DNA of 64,000 nt from Niallia sp. Man26 (GCF_022049065.2 NZ_CP095743.1:3363001-3427000), one strand, 5' to 3'. Positions 26,725-36,194 are shown, numbered from the stretch's first letter. The notes: generated from the letters alone by a model not told the origin. Numbers and translations: made by a program.

Positions 26725-26752
26725 ATAAAAAAAGAGCGGTTTCCCGCTCTTA
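26725..26752 (-). terminator. Terminator of the second LCP gene
   Basis: The stem AAGAGCGG/CCGCTCTT (26732-26739 with 26744-26751) overlaps the stop codon and is followed on the minus strand by seven T. Confidence 0.85.
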
Positions 26753-27670
26753 TTCCAAGTTACCAGCAAGCATATCGTGAACCTTTTGCTTTTCCTCATC
26801 AGAAACAAGCAAGTAATACGTTCCAGTGGAAGTATCACCTGTTCCAGCAACTTCATACTGTTCTATATTATTTCTTGCATTGCGATAGTTCTTTTGAATA
26901 TCCATCATTTCGTCAAAAGTCATGTTTGTTTTCACATTGCTGCCAAGCACATTTAAGATATCATCGAACTTAGAGACAGAAGAAATGCTTGCTGCCTTGT
27001 CAATGATAGCTGTCAGCACCTTCCGCTGGCGTTCATTTCTGCCGAAATCTCCGTTTGGATCAAGATGGCGCATACGTACAAATCCAAGTGCCTTCGCACC
27101 ATCCAATTGGATGTTGCCTTCTGCATAATGATAACCTTTTTTATAGTAGCCTTCATCAATCCAGTCCAGTTCATTATTGACTGTAATTCCACCGACTGCA
27201 TCAACAAGATCACTTAAAGCTTCCATATTTACTTGTGCATAATAATCAATATCAATGCCAGTGAAATTCTCTACCGTATCAAGAGCCATCTTCACACCGC
27301 CGTAGGCATAAGCTGCATTGATTTTTGTTGTTTTATCTGCACCGATAATTTCTGTTTTTGTGTCCCTTGGGATGCTAACTATCTGCATTTTTTTCGCTTG
27401 CGGGTTGACTGTCAATACCATAAGCGTATCAGAGCGCCCTACATCCCCTTCTCTTTCGTCCACACCCATTAATGCAATCGAAATTGGCTTACTGTTGGAC
27501 AAATTTTCTTCCCTTTTCTTTGCCGCAGATTGCTCCTCATCATCGATTGGCTGGTACATCTTATCTGCCGTTTTTTCCACATAATGATAAAGATAAGCCG
27601 CATATCCGCCAATTCCTAACACAAGCACGGCAAGGATACAGCCGATTGTTATCAGAATTTTTTTCTTCAT
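26750..27670 (-). CDS. LytR-CpsA-Psr (LCP) family wall polymer ligase, second copy
   Basis: This 306-aa LCP protein has one membrane anchor (ILITIGCILAVLVLGIGGYA, about 4-24) and the extracellular LCP domain: IALMGVDEREGDVGRSDTL, SIPRDTKTEI, TKINAAYAYGGVKMAL and LGFVRMRHLDPNGDFGRN. It is clearly homologous to the protein at 9690 along its full length, including the C-terminal KTNMTFDEMMDIQKNYR block. B. subtilis has three such enzymes with overlapping roles in attaching teichoic acids to peptidoglycan. The ribosome site AAAGAGAG is weak. It forms a single-gene transcript away from the tag genes. Confidence 0.92.
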   Translation of the reverse strand: MKKKILITIGCILAVLVLGIGGYAAYLYHYVEKTADKMYQPIDDEEQSAAKKREENLSNSKPISIALMGVDEREGDVGRSDTLMVLTVNPQAKKMQIVSIPRDTKTEIIGADKTTKINAAYAYGGVKMALDTVENFTGIDIDYYAQVNMEALSDLVDAVGGITVNNELDWIDEGYYKKGYHYAEGNIQLDGAKALGFVRMRHLDPNGDFGRNERQRKVLTAIIDKAASISSVSKFDDILNVLGSNVKTNMTFDEMMDIQKNYRNARNNIEQYEVAGTGDTSTGTYYLLVSDEEKQKVHDMLAGNLE

Positions 27671-27752
27671 ATCATTCTCTCTTTCTTAGTCAAAATATGT
27701 TTGATAATAGCAAATAAACATTAAAAGAACATGAAAAACAGGCGGTTCACAT

Positions 27753-27783
27753 AAAAAAAGCTTCCATAAGAGGAAGCTTTTTC
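27753..27783 (-). terminator. Terminator of the gamma-glutamyltransferase gene
   Basis: The stem AAAAAGCTTCC/GGAAGCTTTTT (27755-27765 with 27772-27782) overlaps the end of the coding region and has flanking A/T runs. Confidence 0.85.
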
Positions 27784-27784
27784 C

Positions 27785-29395
27785 TTACCAAGAAGCTACA
27801 CAGCCATCTGTTCTCGACTCTGTTCCGCCTGCAAGAACACCGTTTTTCTGACGAACAATAATCTGGCCTCTTCCGAACGAACCAGAATCAAGAGCCCATT
27901 GCACTTCGTGGCCTTTTCTTGCTAATGCGTGAGCAATATGCTCAGGGAAGGACGGCTCAATATGAACGACCTTTTTCTCCACCCACTGCCAGCGTGGAGC
28001 ATCCAATGCAGATTGCGGATTTAGAGAGAAGTCAATCAAGTTCATCGCTACTTGCAGATGACCTTGAGGCTGCATGAAGCCACCCATTACACCAAATGGG
28101 CCGACCGCTTCATTATCCTTTGTGATAAATCCAGGAATAATTGTATGATATGTTTTTTTGCCAGGAACGAGCGCATTATCATGCTCAGGATCAAGACTGA
28201 AGCCATGGCCTCTGTTCTGCAGGGCTATGCCTGTTTCGGGCACAACTACACCAGACCCAAATCCCATATAGTTGCTTTGAATAAAGGAAACCATATTGCC
28301 TTCTTCATCTGCTGCTGCTAAATAGACTGTTCCTCCTTTTGGCGGATTACCTGGCATTGGCTCAATGGCCGTTTCACCAATAAGGCTGCGTCTAGCCTTG
28401 GCATATTCATCAGACAGAAGCTCTGCAGTTTTAACACTCATTTTATCTTCCTCAGTGATATATTTAAGACCATCTGTGAAAGCAAGCTTCATTGCTTCAA
28501 TTTGAAGATGATATGTTTCAACTGCATCCTTTGCAGAGAACTGATCCTCCTTCAGCGTGTTAAGCGCCATCAAGGCAATCAGTCCTTGGCCGTTAGGTGG
28601 TATTTCCCAAACATCATAACCTTTATAGTGGACAGAAATCGGGTCGACCCATTCAGGAGCATAAGCTGCCAAGTCTTCCTTCCTAATATAGCCGCCGTAT
28701 TTTTTAGAAAATGCATCAATTTTATCAGCAATTTCCCCTTTGTAGAAAGCCTCGCCATTCGTCTCGGCGATAGCGCGCAGTGTTTTGCCGTGATACTCAG
28801 ACTTCCATATATCGCCGATTTTTGGGGGTGTGCCATTTGGGGCAAAGGTTTCAAACCAATTTTGAAAAACATCATCTGTACAGGCTTTAGAAAATGCTTG
28901 ATGTGCTTTCTCCCAAAAGTGGCCTAATGTCGCCGATACAGGATAGCCTTCTTCTGCATAAGCAATCGCCGGTTTTAGCACCTCTGTTAATGGCAGCTTA
29001 CCGAACTTCTTAGATAATTCAACCCAAGCTGCAGGTGCGCCAGGCACCGTTACTGGAGTTAAGCCATACTTAGGCATCTTTTCATGACCTGCCTCTTTCA
29101 CAGCATCAATCGAGATTGCACTTGGAGCAGGGCCGCTGGCATTTAAGCCATGAAGCTTATTATTAATCCAAACAATTGCAAAGGCGTCCCCGCCAATGCC
29201 GTTTGAAGTAGGTTCAACGACAGTTAAGGCTGCTGCAGTAGCTATTGCCGCATCTACTGCATTCCCGCCTTTTTTTAGAATATCAATTCCTGCTTGTGCA
29301 GCAAGGGGCTGGGATGTTGCAACCATTCCTTTCTTCGCATAAATGGTGTTTCTTTTTGATGGATATGGATTGTAAAGCGGATCGTGATTTAGCAT
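27785..29395 (-). CDS. Gamma-glutamyltransferase family protein, YwrD-like (no signal peptide)
   Basis: This 536-aa Ntn-hydrolase is made as one chain and is expected to self-cleave before the Thr in PPKGGTVYLAAADEEGNMVS (about residue 350), which becomes the nucleophile of the small subunit. Other family blocks are GGNAVDAAIATAAALTVVEP, SNGIGGDAFAIVW and VMGGFMQPQGHLQV. There is no signal peptide (it starts MLNHDPLYNPYPSKR), unlike secreted Ggt, so it is probably cytosolic like B. subtilis YwrD. It may hydrolyse gamma-glutamyl compounds or related N-acyl substrates. AGGAGG lies six bases before ATG. Confidence 0.9.
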   Translation of the reverse strand: MLNHDPLYNPYPSKRNTIYAKKGMVATSQPLAAQAGIDILKKGGNAVDAAIATAAALTVVEPTSNGIGGDAFAIVWINNKLHGLNASGPAPSAISIDAVKEAGHEKMPKYGLTPVTVPGAPAAWVELSKKFGKLPLTEVLKPAIAYAEEGYPVSATLGHFWEKAHQAFSKACTDDVFQNWFETFAPNGTPPKIGDIWKSEYHGKTLRAIAETNGEAFYKGEIADKIDAFSKKYGGYIRKEDLAAYAPEWVDPISVHYKGYDVWEIPPNGQGLIALMALNTLKEDQFSAKDAVETYHLQIEAMKLAFTDGLKYITEEDKMSVKTAELLSDEYAKARRSLIGETAIEPMPGNPPKGGTVYLAAADEEGNMVSFIQSNYMGFGSGVVVPETGIALQNRGHGFSLDPEHDNALVPGKKTYHTIIPGFITKDNEAVGPFGVMGGFMQPQGHLQVAMNLIDFSLNPQSALDAPRWQWVEKKVVHIEPSFPEHIAHALARKGHEVQWALDSGSFGRGQIIVRQKNGVLAGGTESRTDGCVASW

Positions 29396-29501
29396 AGTGC
29401 CTCCTGTTATGTATGTATTGGGCAGGGTTACCCTTTTATAATGAAAATTTACAATTTTCTATTATTTTAACATAAGAAATCATTTAGCTATACAGCAAAT
29501 T

Positions 29502-29533
29502 AAAAAAAGCAGCAATTCTTGATGAATTGCTGC
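29502..29533 (-). terminator. Terminator of the GAP1-like gene
   Basis: A 10-bp perfect stem GCAGCAATTC/GAATTGCTGC (29509-29518 with 29524-29533) is followed on the minus strand by seven T. Confidence 0.9.
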
Positions 29534-29534
29534 C

Positions 29535-31742
29535 TCATTTTAACAGAAAACCGCCTGCGGCAAGGATAGCTATCAAAACTAGCAAAAATCCGTATTTGCC
29601 AAATAATAGCGAGACCTTGCTTGAGCGTTTCCTCTTTACTTCCTTTAGAAGCTTCTTAAAAGACTGTGATCTTATTGCCTTTAACTTACGCTGATAGTCT
29701 TTATCCTTCCAGATTGAATTACGGTCTCCGGCTAGATAGCCTTTGAGTGCCCGAACATAGCCAATATCCTGCATTCCATATTTCTTGTATGACCATCTAA
29801 TATACTCGAGCATCTGCACACCAGTACCATAAATAGCAAGAAAAGCAAACAGCTTGTCATGTTCTACCTTCCCGTCACGTCTTTGGAAGAAAAGGACAAG
29901 TCTTTCATATGGTTCAAACAGACCTGCTTCTTTCATCATATTTTTTCCAGCTTGCTTTGCATCATCTACAAGATAACCATCAACAAGCTCTGTTATGCTG
30001 TAAATATGATCTATCTGCTCAAAAAATGCTTTATATAGCGCACTGAGCAGTCTAAAGATTTCCCCTTCCACACCCTTTTTGTAAAGAGCAGCATCCCTTT
30101 GCCCTTGAGGTGAAAGAAACAGCACTCCAAAAATGCGGACATCCTCCAGCTGCAAGCGCTCCAATTGAGCCAGCTTCAAAAGCTCCAGCTTTATATCTGG
30201 CATTACTACCTCTATGAAGTCAGGATGTATGTGCTGTTCTGTTAAAAAGACAAATAATTCTTCTGCAACAAAGAAGGGCTTGCTGCTTTTTTTCACTTCA
30301 AGCAGGAACCGTTTTTTAACACGCTTAACAAATTCCTTATCATCAATAAAGAAAGAATGCGCATGCAAAAGATCTGCCAAATTGGCTAGGAATAATTCAA
30401 GCGAGTGGCGCTGACTGAGTTTATCGTCTACATGAAGAAATAGGACCTCTTGATAGGACCCTTTAATATCATCCATAAAGAGAAGAACCTGCTTATATAA
30501 AAGTGGGTATTTCTGCAATAATGTCCAAATCTCATGAGCAAGCTGCTCATCATTGAAATAAGCAAGTGTCCTTACCGTAAACTCCACCGCTTCGACCTGA
30601 CGAGTTATTTGGTTGATCGCAAACACAGCCTTCATATACTCTTTTGCAATCGCCGGGTCTTTTTGGAGCCTTTCCCTGTGCAGAATCTTCCCTGTTATGT
30701 CGATTATTTCTGGTTTTTCTTTATGGTTTTTTTGAAGCAATGCCAATAGAAGCTGCAAAATACCTAGCTTATCCCGTTCATAACCATCATAAGCGGTTTC
30801 CTCCAGCAAATAGATGGCACATAATCGATTATAATAGCTGATATTCAGTTGATCAGCCAGCTTTAAACCTTTCAGTGCCCTTTCTGCAAATAGGAAAAAA
30901 TCATCCAGTCTTGAAGCTGTCTGCAGGGCATCATATGCAAAATCGAGGTATTCATGTTTTTGTCCTTCCATATCCACACCACTTATTCTTTTCGTTGTAA
31001 AATCAAAAACAAACTGATTTTCGAATACATGATTTCTTAGTCGAATGCTCCCTGGCTCCACAAACATCAAATGAACATATTTTTGCTTTGCTGCAGCTTC
31101 CTTGAACGATACAGCCCCCAATACTGCCCTCGCAGCATATGGCAAATGTATGTACAGCAGTTCTAATAAAGTCATTGCATGCCTACTATGCTCAAGAATA
31201 GGTACATCTAGGGATATATATACGGTTTTTCCGCTTTCTGTTGCAGCTAAACAAGCCAACAACAGTTTTTTAAAGATGCTTTCATCGATTTTCAGGCTGT
31301 AAAACAGCTCCTGCTTTTTTCTATATATATTTTCCGTCTTTTTGCAGGGAATATCCGCTAATTCTGCCAATGATTCCTCATCATCCACTTCCGTCCCATT
31401 TGCAAACTGGGCATGAAACAGTTTTTCAGGATTTTTAACCCACTCATCCTTACTCGCACCAGGAATGATAAAATAATGCGCCGATAGTATATTAGACTGA
31501 GCATTAAGCAGCTGTTGGCCGATGACAAGTTGTCCTGTTTCAGGCTGGATAAGCAGAAAAGAAGGAGGATAGTTATCCTTATGCTTATTATCCTTCTGTA
31601 TCTCTGAACTGGAAAGAGGTTGAAGATACTTTTCAATAAAGTCCTCATCAAGCTCAGGAGTGAATATGGCTCTGTCTATTCCTTCCCCGAGCCCTTTTTT
31701 ACTCTTCATATATATGTATTGCTGAATAAAGTTATTGCCCAC
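29535..31742 (-). CDS. Large tail-anchored protein with GAP1-N2-like N-terminus
   Basis: This protein has 735 aa. The start is GTG at 31742, six bases after GGAGGGG. The N-terminus (IQQYIYMKSKKGLGEG..., PELDEDFIEKYLQPLSS, SFLLIQPETGQLVIGQ) resembles the GAP1-N2 module described for bacterial GTPase-associated protein 1, where a Q.Y...GL..G pattern precedes a Ser-rich turn. Residues 150-280 continue with a GAP1-M-like segment (LLELLYIHLPYAARAVLGAVSF). The rest is all-helical and of unknown fold. A basic stretch (KKLLKEVKRKRSSK) and one hydrophobic helix (FLLVLIAILAAGGFLLK) at the very end make it a tail-anchored membrane protein facing the cytosol. No GTPase gene adjoins it. The assignment is from remembered family patterns and is moderate. 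Confidence 0.65.
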   Translation of the reverse strand: MGNNFIQQYIYMKSKKGLGEGIDRAIFTPELDEDFIEKYLQPLSSSEIQKDNKHKDNYPPSFLLIQPETGQLVIGQQLLNAQSNILSAHYFIIPGASKDEWVKNPEKLFHAQFANGTEVDDEESLAELADIPCKKTENIYRKKQELFYSLKIDESIFKKLLLACLAATESGKTVYISLDVPILEHSRHAMTLLELLYIHLPYAARAVLGAVSFKEAAAKQKYVHLMFVEPGSIRLRNHVFENQFVFDFTTKRISGVDMEGQKHEYLDFAYDALQTASRLDDFFLFAERALKGLKLADQLNISYYNRLCAIYLLEETAYDGYERDKLGILQLLLALLQKNHKEKPEIIDITGKILHRERLQKDPAIAKEYMKAVFAINQITRQVEAVEFTVRTLAYFNDEQLAHEIWTLLQKYPLLYKQVLLFMDDIKGSYQEVLFLHVDDKLSQRHSLELFLANLADLLHAHSFFIDDKEFVKRVKKRFLLEVKKSSKPFFVAEELFVFLTEQHIHPDFIEVVMPDIKLELLKLAQLERLQLEDVRIFGVLFLSPQGQRDAALYKKGVEGEIFRLLSALYKAFFEQIDHIYSITELVDGYLVDDAKQAGKNMMKEAGLFEPYERLVLFFQRRDGKVEHDKLFAFLAIYGTGVQMLEYIRWSYKKYGMQDIGYVRALKGYLAGDRNSIWKDKDYQRKLKAIRSQSFKKLLKEVKRKRSSKVSLLFGKYGFLLVLIAILAAGGFLLK

Positions 31743-31961
31743 ATGGCGCCCCTCCCTTCTGTGAAAATTGCCGATTATAAAAGAGAAACATATTTTTTAA
31801 AGCTTGCTTTGGACGTATATAGCTCGTCCGCCAAATGTTGTTTTTTATTTGTCATATAATGCAAATATTACACTATATTAGTACTACCGTAAACGGATTA
31901 TTACTAGTATAATAGAACGTTTTGCAAGAAAACTGTACGAGCCGTTATATTTGCAGCAAAT

Positions 31962-31992
31962 AAAAAAAGCAGACACGTAAATACGTGCCTGC
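31962..31992 (-). terminator. Terminator of the VanZ-like gene
   Basis: The stem GCAG-CACGTA pairs with TACGTG-CTGC (31969-31979 with 31982-31992, one mismatch) and is followed on the minus strand by seven T. Confidence 0.8.
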
Positions 31993-32436
31993 CTATACAG
32001 AAATTGAAATACTGTCTGCTGCTTTTTTTACTGCTTTATATAGACCAAAACCGGCCATTGTGCCCACCGTGTTTAAAATAAGATCATCCACATCGCTCCA
32101 TCTGTATTCCATAAACCATTGGATGGATTCAATCGCTGCCGATAAGCAGCAGCCAACTGCCGTACATAAGATAAATTGGTTAAATCTCGGTAAAGCAAGC
32201 GGCAGAAAAAAGCCGAATGGCATAAACAAGGCGATATTGCCAATGTTGTTAACGATGAAAGTAAAAACGGACCGCTCAACAAACATTTCCTTTATCATCA
32301 AAAACGGAACAAAGTTATGCCCGCCTGGTTCAATTCCGATACCTAAATAACGATTTGGAAACATTGTCATGATAAAAATAAAACAGATGGAAGCAAGCAG
32401 CATCAGCCTTTTGTTCCTTTTATTTAATTTGACCAC
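31993..32436 (-). CDS. VanZ family membrane protein
   Basis: This 147-aa protein has four predicted membrane helices. The VanZ signature appears as NNIGNIALFMPFGFFLPLAL, then ESIQWFMEYRWSDVDDLILNTVGTMAGF. VanZ-type proteins are linked to low-level teicoplanin resistance in enterococci; most Bacillus homologs have no assigned role. The start is GTG at 32436 with AAGGAAGATG upstream. It is transcribed as a single gene. Confidence 0.88.
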   Translation of the reverse strand: MVKLNKRNKRLMLLASICFIFIMTMFPNRYLGIGIEPGGHNFVPFLMIKEMFVERSVFTFIVNNIGNIALFMPFGFFLPLALPRFNQFILCTAVGCCLSAAIESIQWFMEYRWSDVDDLILNTVGTMAGFGLYKAVKKAADSISISV

Positions 32437-32514
32437 CTAATCATCTTCCTTGCTCTTTCAATTTTGAGTTTTGCTTATCATAACACATTTTCCAAAATTT
32501 CCATAAAATAATCC

Positions 32515-32555
32515 CAAAAAAGAGCCTGCCTTTTAAAATAAAGGCATGACTCCTA
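32515..32555 (-). terminator. Probable terminator of the RpiR-type regulator gene
   Basis: An imperfect stem with core TGCCTT/AAGGCA (32527-32532 with 32541-32546) and weaker outer pairing is followed by a T run on the minus strand. It ends about 30 nt beyond the stop. Confidence 0.55.
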
Positions 32556-32584
32556 TTTTTATGAATTATCGGATTGTTAACAGC

Positions 32585-33388
32585 TTATTGTTTATAGAAA
32601 AGCTGCTGATAGTAAGCGATGGCAAAATCAAAAAAGTACATTAGCGAAAATCTTTCTGAGGAAAATCCTGTTTTGTCATGAGTGTCACCATTTAAATAAT
32701 AAACAATATCAGCATTTTCTAAAAGGTCTTCATCCTGATTATGTGTTATTAGGATGATTTTCGCCTTCGTTTTTGTCAGCTTTGTCATTAATTCCTCATT
32801 GCCTTTAACAAATCTTCCCGACGGACTTGCAACAATCGCAACGGAATTTTCATCTAAGTCGTCCATATCTGTCTTTTGTTCCTGCACATCTGAATAAGCG
32901 CTTACAAATTTTCCTAATCTTACAAGCCTGAATTGAAAATCCTGTGCCATTGCTTGAGACAGCTGTGTGCCATAAAAAGAAACCTTATTAGCATGGTGAA
33001 TGCATTCCATAATGCCCTGCACCTTTTCGACATCAATAATATTCTCTGATGCCTTCAGCCAGCCGACAATCTTTTCATAAAGCACTTTTTGCAGGACTTC
33101 GCCAATCTGCTCTGGATTATCCACTTTCTGCGACTGGAAAGCTGGTGACGCATCCATCACACTTATTTTGGCATAATCCTTAAATTCCTGAAAGTTCTTG
33201 TAGCCAATCCTGCGGCAAAACCTCGTAACAGCAGCAGGTGAAGTAAAGCAGGAATCTGCCAATGCACTTATATTCATATCTGGAATCTTATAAACATCGC
33301 CTAGCAATTTCAATGCAATGAAATAATTCGTATCCCTCGTTTTATGATTATTAATAAAGTCCAACAATCTAAATATAATATCCTTCAT
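32585..33388 (-). CDS. MurR/RpiR family transcriptional regulator
   Basis: This is a 267-aa regulator with an N-terminal helix-turn-helix (about 1-75; SALADSCFTSPAAVTRFCRRIGYKNF is the recognition region) and a C-terminal SIS sugar-phosphate-binding domain (KVSFYGTQLSQAMAQDFQFRL, then SVAIVASPSGRF and KIILITHNQDEDL). Such proteins respond to phosphosugars. The ATG at 33388 is taken, with GTGGTGAT just upstream; an ATG at 33409 is in frame but has no site. No sugar operon adjoins it. The fructosamine operon about 3 kb away has its own GntR regulator, so the target is unclear. Confidence 0.88.
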   Translation of the reverse strand: MKDIIFRLLDFINNHKTRDTNYFIALKLLGDVYKIPDMNISALADSCFTSPAAVTRFCRRIGYKNFQEFKDYAKISVMDASPAFQSQKVDNPEQIGEVLQKVLYEKIVGWLKASENIIDVEKVQGIMECIHHANKVSFYGTQLSQAMAQDFQFRLVRLGKFVSAYSDVQEQKTDMDDLDENSVAIVASPSGRFVKGNEELMTKLTKTKAKIILITHNQDEDLLENADIVYYLNGDTHDKTGFSSERFSLMYFFDFAIAYYQQLFYKQ

Positions 33389-33498
33389 CTTTATCACCAC
33401 TTGCTTCATAGTTGTACAGCTAAAATGAAAACCCTGCCATCTTTCCTAGTTTTATTTTGATTTCATAAGAATGAAAAAGCAAGTCTTTTGATACATAC

Positions 33499-33531
33499 AA
33501 AAAAAACCACTCTATTTAATAGAGCAGTTTT
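33499..33531 (-). terminator. Terminator of the beta-hydroxyacid dehydrogenase gene
   Basis: The short stem CTCTATT/AATAGAG is extended by AAAC/GTTT flanks and followed by a T run on the minus strand. Confidence 0.7.
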
Positions 33532-33546
33532 CTATGTATATTTCTC

Positions 33547-34398
33547 TTACTTTTTACTGCGGAGCTCTTTAATCACTGCCATAACATCCATCTCTCCAAG
33601 CTCGCCATCAAGGGCATCCTTGTATGTATGATAGGCAGAATTTCCAATCGCATTTAATTCTCCTGTTTCCTTAGCAAGACGCAAATCCTTTGCCATATGC
33701 TTCAATGCAAAGGCAGCCGGATACTCATCCTTTAGAATGGCTGGTGTTTTCATTTTAGAAATCGCCGTTCCTACTGCACTCTCATTAATGATTGTGAGCA
33801 TGTCTTCTATTTGAATTCCTTGTTTTTCGGCAAACAGTACAGATTCAGCAATTCCTTGCACAGTAATGCCAAGAAGCAGGTTGATTGCAAGCTTCGCATT
33901 GCTGCCAGATCCGCTTTCTCCTAAGTAAATGGACATTTTGCACATCGGCTCAAACAATTCCTTCACCGAGTTAAAAGTTTCCTCTTCGCCACCTGCAAGC
34001 ACAAGCAATTTGCCTTCCTTTGCAGGAGCAACACTTCCAGACACAGGAGCATCTACAAAGCCGATTCCCTTCTCCTTCGCCGCTGCATAGACCTGCTGCG
34101 ACGTAGATGGTGCGACCGTGCTCATATCAATGAAAACCTGTCCCTTCTTTGCTGAATCCAGCAGTCCTTTTGAAAAATATAAATCCTTAACTGCTTCATC
34201 ATCAGAAACCATCGTGAAAATAACATCACTGCTTTGCACAAGCTCTTCAAGGGATTGTGCTTGTATTGCTCCAGCTTCAATCAGCTCACTTGCCTTTGAT
34301 GCTGTTCTGTTAAAAACTGTCACACTGTAACCTGCCTTCAACAGATTTAAGGAGATTGGCACACCCATATTTCCTAAACCGATCCATCCTAACTGCAT
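33547..34398 (-). CDS. NAD(P)-dependent beta-hydroxyacid dehydrogenase (3-hydroxyisobutyrate dehydrogenase family)
   Basis: This 283-aa oxidoreductase resembles B. subtilis YkwC. The dinucleotide site is LGWIGLGNMGVPISLNLLKAG (residues 3-23). The substrate-binding block FVDAPVSGSVAPAKEGKL and the catalytic Lys in SNAKLAINLLLG (about residue 170) follow. Substrates in this family include 3-hydroxyisobutyrate, tartronate semialdehyde and succinate semialdehyde (glyoxylate reductase-like). There is no operon context. A conserved GE-rich C-terminus (DGELGEMDVMAVIKELR) is present. Confidence 0.88.
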   Translation of the reverse strand: MQLGWIGLGNMGVPISLNLLKAGYSVTVFNRTASKASELIEAGAIQAQSLEELVQSSDVIFTMVSDDEAVKDLYFSKGLLDSAKKGQVFIDMSTVAPSTSQQVYAAAKEKGIGFVDAPVSGSVAPAKEGKLLVLAGGEEETFNSVKELFEPMCKMSIYLGESGSGSNAKLAINLLLGITVQGIAESVLFAEKQGIQIEDMLTIINESAVGTAISKMKTPAILKDEYPAAFALKHMAKDLRLAKETGELNAIGNSAYHTYKDALDGELGEMDVMAVIKELRSKK

Positions 34399-34483
34399 TA
34401 TTAAAGCACCATCCTTGTGGATTATTTTTCTTATATTTTACCATAATATCCATTAGCAGTGACTGGGTTGCGATAAGCGATAA

Positions 34484-35215
34484 TCATGAAAAATAATCAA
34501 GAATGAGAGAAGTCAGCAGCCCTAAGGCAGTAATTAATCCTGTAACAGATCCACCTTCTTCATATGCTTCTGGCATCATCGTCGAGCCTACCATGGCAAT
34601 AATTCCCCCGCCGGCAAACGCACCTATTCCAGCCATTAATTCTTCTGAAGCATGATCAAGGAAAACATAGCCGCAGAAGGAGCTCGCTGTTGAGATTACT
34701 AGCACACTGATCCACAGTACGAGAATCTTCTTTTTAGAATAGTTGCTTTTCAGCAGCCCAGTTGTACTAGAAAGTCCTTCTGGAATATTGCTGATAAAGA
34801 TGGCGATCACAAGCAAAGCACTCACACTGTTTTGTCCTATTAAACTGGCCCCAATCATAATCGACTCAGGAATCGCATCCATAACTGTCCCAATAAAAAT
34901 CGCCAGCCCTGATTGATTGCCCTCTTTGTCACCAGAAGACCTTTTCCTGTCCTTCGCACCATTTCGCGATACAAGCAAATCCAATACAAAAAAGACAACT
35001 GCCCCAGCCAAAAATCCTATACCTGTCGGCAGCAAACCTCCGCTTTCCACCGCATCACCAAGGAGCTCATATGTAGAAGCACCAATTAACACTCCTGTAC
35101 CGAATGCCATTATAAAGCCTATTATCCTCTTTTTAATCGGCAGTAATAGTGCAGCTAAAGCACCTAATAAAACAGCCGAGCCAGAAATACCACCCCACAT
35201 CGCTGCAGACCACAT
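34484..35215 (-). CDS. ZIP family divalent metal transporter
   Basis: This 243-aa protein has about eight membrane helices. The metal-binding helices carry DAIPESIMIGASL and SNIPEGLSSTTGL; the usual HNxPEG histidine is replaced by Ser here. MMPEAYEEGG lies in a later helix. A short hydrophilic charged loop (SRNGAKDRKRSSGDKEGN) has no histidine-rich cluster, unlike many eukaryotic ZIPs. The metal is likely zinc, iron or manganese but is not fixed. AAGGAGG lies eight bases before the ATG. Confidence 0.85.
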   Translation of the reverse strand: MWSAAMWGGISGSAVLLGALAALLLPIKKRIIGFIMAFGTGVLIGASTYELLGDAVESGGLLPTGIGFLAGAVVFFVLDLLVSRNGAKDRKRSSGDKEGNQSGLAIFIGTVMDAIPESIMIGASLIGQNSVSALLVIAIFISNIPEGLSSTTGLLKSNYSKKKILVLWISVLVISTASSFCGYVFLDHASEELMAGIGAFAGGGIIAMVGSTMMPEAYEEGGSVTGLITALGLLTSLILDYFS

Positions 35216-35459
35216 GCGTAACCCTCCTTATTCTTATGTCTTTTTATATCTTTCTCTTTTTTTGTTCTATTAAAACCAGTGGTTGGTTTGGCAGAACTAC
35301 AACAATGGAAATTTGCTCCATATAGTAAATTTGTGGTTATCTTAACATCATTAATTAGGAAAAAGCTTCTATATTCTCTCATCAAACACTAACCACACTG
35401 CCCCTCCCTCGAATCTGCTATAATATTTTTAAAATAACTTATGAAAGGAGGACAACTCG

Positions 35460-36194
35460 ATGCTAAACAGCGACAGTTCTATCCCGCTCTATTTACAGTT
35501 GAAGCAGGCCATAACGGAGAACATTAATCGCGGGGTATATTTGCAAGGTGAAAAGTTGCCGACAGAAACGGAGCTTTGTGAGGCTTATAATGTCAGCAGA
35601 ATTACTGTCCGTAAAGCAGTGCTGGATTTGGTTGAGGAAGGTCTGCTTGTGAGGCAGCAAGGCAAGGGGACTTTTGTGAAGCGGCCAAAGCTGAAGAGAG
35701 AGCTTGTTTCTGTGAATGGCTATTCAGAATATATGGTGTCATCGGGAAATACACCGCATTACAAGCTGCTTTCTTATACGATTAAAGAGGCATCAAAAGA
35801 TATTTCTGAGAAGCTGAATATTCCAATCGGCTGTAATGTGCTGGAGCTGAGAAGAATTCTGTACCGTGATAAGGAACCTCTGTCTTATGAAATTTCGACT
35901 TATTCTCTCGATCTGTTTCCTGATTTGGATCAGCATATTTCAGAGGATGTTTCCATGCACGGCATTTTAAGGGATAAATATGATGTTGCTCCTGCCCGTA
36001 ACAATAAGATTCTGAATGTAGTCTTTGCGAGTTTTGAAGAAGCTGAGGCTTTAAGCTGCGGTATAAGTGATCCTTTATATGAACTAGAGAAGATTGCGTA
36101 TAATGATGAACAGGTGGCTATTTATATGTCTATTCTTTACTATCACACAAATCATGTCAGCTTTACGATTTCAAGCCCCTTTGACCAACAATAG
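35460..36194 (+). CDS. frlR: GntR/HutC-family regulator of the fructosamine operon
   Basis: This 244-aa protein has an N-terminal winged helix (about 8-70; LPTETELCEAYNVSRITVRKAVLDL, then GKGTFVKRPK) and a C-terminal UTRA effector domain ending SFTISSPFD. It resembles YurK/FrlR, which represses the frl operon in B. subtilis and is relieved by a phosphorylated fructosamine. AAAGGAGGACAACTCG precedes the ATG. The gene is convergent with the operon and shares its terminator region. The tandem palindrome at the operon promoter (41501-41530) is a candidate binding site. Confidence 0.85.
   Translation: MLNSDSSIPLYLQLKQAITENINRGVYLQGEKLPTETELCEAYNVSRITVRKAVLDLVEEGLLVRQQGKGTFVKRPKLKRELVSVNGYSEYMVSSGNTPHYKLLSYTIKEASKDISEKLNIPIGCNVLELRRILYRDKEPLSYEISTYSLDLFPDLDQHISEDVSMHGILRDKYDVAPARNNKILNVVFASFEEAEALSCGISDPLYELEKIAYNDEQVAIYMSILYYHTNHVSFTISSPFDQQ

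Noticed and set aside
26563..26973. Long open frame on the plus strand
   Set aside because: It has no ribosome site, runs antisense through the LCP gene, and the encoded sequence has no coherent family pattern.
29102..29395. Signal peptide on the gamma-glutamyltransferase
   Set aside because: The N-terminus is polar (NHDPLYNPYPSKR) with no hydrophobic core, so secretion is not supported.
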